Below, piece after piece: positions 61,614 to 64,000 of a DNA stretch of 64,000 nt; position 1 is the first letter of the stretch; each line of letters starts with the position of its first letter. Position numbers and translations under genes: made by a program. A model generated the notes under the pieces. It made no database searches. It was not told the origin of the DNA and worked only from the letters and a program-made list of their open reading frames with translations. Origin of the DNA: Kineosporia sp. NBRC 101731 (GTDB lineage Bacteria > Actinomycetota > Actinomycetes > Actinomycetales > Kineosporiaceae); the NCBI RefSeq assembly GCF_030269305.1, contig NZ_BSTC01000014.1:62001-126000 (forward strand), given 5' to 3'.

Positions 61614-62591
61614 CTACCCACGGGCCCGCCGTCGCCCCTGGGCCCCGGCAAGTTCCCCGGCGGCCTCCGGCCAGACCGGGTGCCGGAACTCGAAACCGGC
61701 CTCCAGCAGCCGGCCCGGCACCACCCGGCGGCTCTTCAGCAGCAGTTCGGTGTCGGTGCGCAGCACCAGCGCCCCGAGCTCGGCCATCCCCCGGGTGGCC
61801 GGCAGACCGAGGCGCACGCCCCAGGCCTTCCGCAGCGAGTGCATCAGGTCGCGTTGCGACACCGGGCCGGGCGACGCCAGGTTGACCGGACCAGTGATGT
61901 CGTCCCGTTCCAGCAGAAGCTCTACGGCCCGGACGAAATCGTCACCGTGGATCCAGGAGACGTACTGCTGCCCACCGGCGACCGGGCCGCCCAGCCGCAT
62001 CCGCGTCATCCACGAGAGGTAGTCGAAGACCCCACCCCGGTCGGGGGTCATGACCATCGCGGTGCGCAGGGCCACCCGGCGGGTTCGCGGCGTGTCCGCG
62101 GCGGCCTGTTCCTGTTCCCAGCGCCGGGCGATCCGCACGCTGTACTCCCAGTACAAGGGGACGTCGGGCTCGCTCCCGCCGATGGTCCCGGTGGTCTCGT
62201 CCTGGGGAAGACCGTCGTGACGGCTGCGCGCGTCCGCGTAGATCGTGGCCGTGCTCATCTGGAGCCAGACCCGCGGCGGCACGGCTGCCTTCGCGATCGC
62301 CTCACCGACCACGCGGGTCGAGTCGACGCGTGAGTGCATCATCTGGCGCAGGTTCTCGTCGGTGTAGCGGCAGCTGACCGTGCGCCCGGCCAGATTGATC
62401 ACGGCGTCGGCACCGTCCACCTCGTCGGCCCACGCACCGAGCGTGCGACCGTCCCACACCTGGTGGCGAACTCCGTGCTCGAGCTGCTCCGGTCGCCGGC
62501 TCAGCACCGTGACCTCGTCACCCCGGGCCATCAGAGCCCTGCGCAGCAGCCCGCCGACCTGGCCGGTACCGCCGGGAATCACGATCTTCAC
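61614..62591 (-). CDS. TIGR01777-type NAD-dependent epimerase
   Basis: 325 aa extended SDR. VKIVIPGGTGQVGGLLRRAL is the nucleotide motif, DAVINLAGRTVSCRYTDENL is the family-specific block, QMSTATIYAD and the active-site YWEYSVRIARRWE are as in TIGR01777 (YfcH-like) proteins. GPVNLASPGPVSQRDLMHSL and the DUF1731-like tail (TDTELLLKSRRVVPGRLLEA) confirm it. Its reaction is unknown. The GTG start at 62591 follows GGGGAG. It is divergent from the TauE gene and flanked by two TetR-like dyads. Confidence 0.9.
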   Translation of the reverse strand: MKIVIPGGTGQVGGLLRRALMARGDEVTVLSRRPEQLEHGVRHQVWDGRTLGAWADEVDGADAVINLAGRTVSCRYTDENLRQMMHSRVDSTRVVGEAIAKAAVPPRVWLQMSTATIYADARSRHDGLPQDETTGTIGGSEPDVPLYWEYSVRIARRWEQEQAAADTPRTRRVALRTAMVMTPDRGGVFDYLSWMTRMRLGGPVAGGQQYVSWIHGDDFVRAVELLLERDDITGPVNLASPGPVSQRDLMHSLRKAWGVRLGLPATRGMAELGALVLRTDTELLLKSRRVVPGRLLEAGFEFRHPVWPEAAGELAGAQGRRRARG

Positions 62592-62606
62592 CTCAGGCTC
62601 CCCACT

Positions 62607-62624
62607 GTTGAGCAGTCGCTCAAC
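62607..62624. promoter_or_regulatory. TetR-like dyad 1 in the epimerase/TauE gap
   Basis: GTTGAGCAGTCGCTCAAC: arms GTTGAGC and GCTCAAC pair perfectly around AGTC. Centre lies 34 bp from the centre of the second dyad. It is 15 bp upstream of the epimerase start. Confidence 0.6.
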
Positions 62625-62641
62625 AGTGAAGGTAGCAAAAG

Positions 62642-62657
62642 TTGAGCGATCGCTCAA
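62642..62657. promoter_or_regulatory. TetR-like dyad 2 in the epimerase/TauE gap
   Basis: TTGAGCGATCGCTCAA, a perfect 16-bp palindrome with the same arms as dyad 1. It lies 31 bp before the TauE start. The pair fits coordinate control of both divergent genes by one repressor not encoded here. Confidence 0.65.
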
Positions 62658-62688
62658 GAATCTCCGGATCTGCCAGACTGGCGCGCTC

Positions 62689-63426
62689 ATGATCCTCGCC
62701 TCCGCCCCCACCGCCATCACCTGGCTCGTCCTCGTTCTCGCCGCCCTGTGCGCCGGTTTCGCCAAGACGGCGGTCGGCGGCATCGGACTGATCAGCGTCG
62801 TCCTGGCCGCCACGGTGATGCCCGCGGCCGAGTCCACCGCCGCCGTGCTCCTGTTGCTGATCATCGCCGACGCCTGCGCGGTGGCCCGCTATCACCGGCA
62901 CGCCGACTGGAAGCTGATCCGCCAGGTCGTACCGGCGGTGCTGCCCGGGCTACTGATCGGCAGCGTCCTGCTCGCCGTGCTGCCCGACACGGTGCTGCGC
63001 CGCAGCATCGGCGGCGTGCTGCTGTTCATGGTGGCGCTACAACTGCTGCCGCTGCCCCACACGCCGAGCGCGAACCGCGCCACCGCGACCGTGGCCGGAC
63101 TGGGCGCCGGGGCGTGCACGATGATGGCCAACGCGGCCGGGCCGGTGATGACGCTTTACCTGCTCGCCCGGGGTCTGGACAAACGCCGGTTCCTCGGGAC
63201 CTCAGCCTGGTTCTTCGCCGGCGTGAATCTCTGCAAGGTGCCGTTCGCCGCCGGGTTGGGCCTTTTCGACGCGCAGATGCTCCTGCGCACCCTGATCCTC
63301 GCCCCCGCGGTGCTCCTGGGCGCACTGCTCGGCGTCACCGTGGTGAACCGGCTCCGGCAGCAACTGTTCGACCGGGCCGTGCTGGCCGCGAGCGCCGTGA
63401 GCGCGCTGGCCCTCATCCTGCTCTGA
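62689..63426 (+). CDS. TauE/SafE family sulfite exporter-like permease
   Basis: 245 aa with about eight membrane helices. The two family repeats are visible: VLVLAALCAGFAKTAVGGIGLISVVLAA and VAGLGAGACTMMANAAGPVMTLYLLARGLDKRRFLGTSAWFF. TauE/SafE proteins export sulfite or organosulfonates or act as anion permeases; the substrate is unknown here. The ATG at 62689 has no clear ribosome site. Reading further upstream runs through the operator region and was rejected. Confidence 0.9.
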   Translation: MILASAPTAITWLVLVLAALCAGFAKTAVGGIGLISVVLAATVMPAAESTAAVLLLLIIADACAVARYHRHADWKLIRQVVPAVLPGLLIGSVLLAVLPDTVLRRSIGGVLLFMVALQLLPLPHTPSANRATATVAGLGAGACTMMANAAGPVMTLYLLARGLDKRRFLGTSAWFFAGVNLCKVPFAAGLGLFDAQMLLRTLILAPAVLLGALLGVTVVNRLRQQLFDRAVLAASAVSALALILL

Positions 63427-63441
63427 CCTGATAGTGACAAG

Positions 63442-63693
63442 ATGTCCGGTATGAGCGCTACGGAGCCCCGGCACCTCAGCGACGACCCGACCGCGACCCG
63501 ACCGCCCCGCGTGGTGGCACCCACCCCGAAACAGGTGGTGTTCCATCTGTTCGTCGGCCTGCTGGTCATCCTGCAGCTGAGCCTCGACCGCCCCATCTGG
63601 GCCCAGGCCCTCTGGGTCCTCGCCCTGCTCTGTATCGCCTACTGCCTCTACACCGACGTCCGCGACTACCGCGCGACCCGGAAGGCCGGCTAG
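63442..63693 (+). CDS. Small membrane protein, unknown
   Basis: 83 aa. A Pro/Thr-rich N-terminus is followed by two hydrophobic stretches, VVFHLFVGLLVILQLSL and WAQALWVLALLCIAYCLYT, and a basic tail RDYRATRKAG. It is 15 bp after TauE and may be cotranscribed. No known family recognised. Confidence 0.65.
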   Translation: MSGMSATEPRHLSDDPTATRPPRVVAPTPKQVVFHLFVGLLVILQLSLDRPIWAQALWVLALLCIAYCLYTDVRDYRATRKAG

Positions 63694-63698
63694 CCCCC

Positions 63699-63893
63699 TC
63701 AGCGCACGACGACCGTGGGCACGCCCTCCTGGTCGAGGTTCCAGATCACCGCGTGGACGGCGTACGACTCGGGGCCCGCCTCGACGTCTTCGCCGACCCG
63801 CGGAACCGCCGGCCAGTCGACCAGGAGCTGACCGCGCGCGTCCGATCCCTCGGGCCTGTCCATCGCGTTACTGAAGTCCAGCCGGATCTGCAT
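63699..63893 (-). CDS. Small conserved-looking protein, unknown
   Basis: 64 aa: MQIRLDFSNAMDRPEGSDAR to GVPTVVVR. Codon use has the high third-position GC of real genes here, and it ends 5 bp from the convergent membrane gene, as tightly packed genes do. The repeating hydrophobic strands (QLLVDWPAV, YAVHAVIWNL) suggest a small beta protein. No family recognised. Confidence 0.5.
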   Translation of the reverse strand: MQIRLDFSNAMDRPEGSDARGQLLVDWPAVPRVGEDVEAGPESYAVHAVIWNLDQEGVPTVVVR

Positions 63894-63933
63894 CCCGGCA
63901 GCCTACTGAGCCCACCGCCCGGGGGACAGCGGT

Positions 63934-63971
63934 TGAGACATTTCTGTCTCATGTGAGACAGTCGAGTCTCA
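63934..63971. promoter_or_regulatory. Double dyad operator at the right edge
   Basis: Dyad 1 TGAGACATTTCTGTCTCA (63934-63951) has perfect 7-bp arms; dyad 2 TGAGACAGTCGAGTCTCA (63954-63971) has 6-bp arms. Their centres are 20 bp apart, about two helical turns, so two dimers could bind the same face. This is the arrangement of a TetR-type repressor with cooperative sites, in front of a gene starting at the window edge. Confidence 0.6.
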
Positions 63972-63994
63972 AGCCGAGCAGAGGACTGATCCAC

Positions 63995-64000
63995 GTGAAC
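63995..64000 (+). CDS. Possible gene start cut by window edge
   Basis: GTGAAC at the last six bases, preceded by GAGCAGAGGA 9-10 bases upstream, looks like the start of a plus-strand gene controlled by the double dyad. Nothing more can be said about the product. Confidence 0.3.

Overview
The window is high-GC (about 70% G+C), densely packed, and uses many GTG and TTG starts with stop/start overlaps. The gene content (monomeric isocitrate dehydrogenase, a LigA2-type NAD+ ligase, a DUF4132/MoxR/VWA/SWIM locus, an IdeR/DtxR-type iron box) fits a soil or plant-associated actinomycete. A Kineosporia-like organism is my best guess, by inference only. No rRNA, tRNA, CRISPR array, insertion sequence or prophage was recognised.

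Layout. 1-1.1 kb: the edge of a DHA2-type exporter and its TetR regulator, with one 16-bp operator copy in front of each. 1.2-2.5 kb: a DUF6282 metal-hydrolase-like gene behind two GntR-type sites, translationally coupled to a frameshifted partner. 2.8-12.4 kb: mostly housekeeping or single genes: LigA2-type ligase, a GGDEF cyclase ending in 15 AGTS repeats, DoxX, an HpcH/HpaI aldolase, a DUF2180 zinc-ribbon protein, a nucleosidase, RidA and monomeric IDH.

12.6-32.9 kb: a 20-kb array, all on the minus strand. Four giant DUF4132 paralogues (996-1116 aa) are followed by a MoxR AAA+ ATPase, a DUF5682 protein, a VWA (CoxE-like) protein and a SWIM zinc-finger protein. The gene set matches the uncharacterised E. 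coli yehI-yehL-yehM-yehP-yehQ locus, but with DUF4132 expanded fourfold. Each of the three upstream paralogues has the same roughly 40-bp element about 35 nt before its start codon. This is the strongest candidate for an undescribed multi-component system.

33-41 kb: remnants (an M20 peptidase fragment, a doubly broken GGDEF gene), small membrane proteins, a MEKHLA protein, and a siderophore ABC operon (ATPase, lipoprotein, fused FecCD permease) under an iron box. A perfect 58-bp palindrome follows that operon.

41-58.3 kb: a hydroxyproline-peptide locus on the minus strand. The distal operon encodes a complete trans-4-hydroxy-L-proline route: epimerase, three-subunit D-hydroxyproline dehydrogenase, HPC deaminase, 2-oxoglutarate-semialdehyde dehydrogenase and a GntR regulator, closed by a hairpin terminator. 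The next operon encodes a five-gene oligopeptide ABC transporter, an Xaa-Pro aminopeptidase and a GH127 beta-L-arabinofuranosidase. Since GH127 enzymes are known for Hyp-linked beta-L-arabinofuranosides of plant extensins, the locus reads as import, de-arabinosylation, Xaa-Hyp hydrolysis and Hyp oxidation.

58.6-64 kb: a class V aminotransferase, two tandem paralogous membrane proteins, a VOC protein, a histidine-kinase remnant, a TIGR01777-type epimerase divergent from a TauE/SafE permease with TetR-like dyads between them, two small genes, and a double dyad operator at the right edge in front of a gene that begins just before the window ends.
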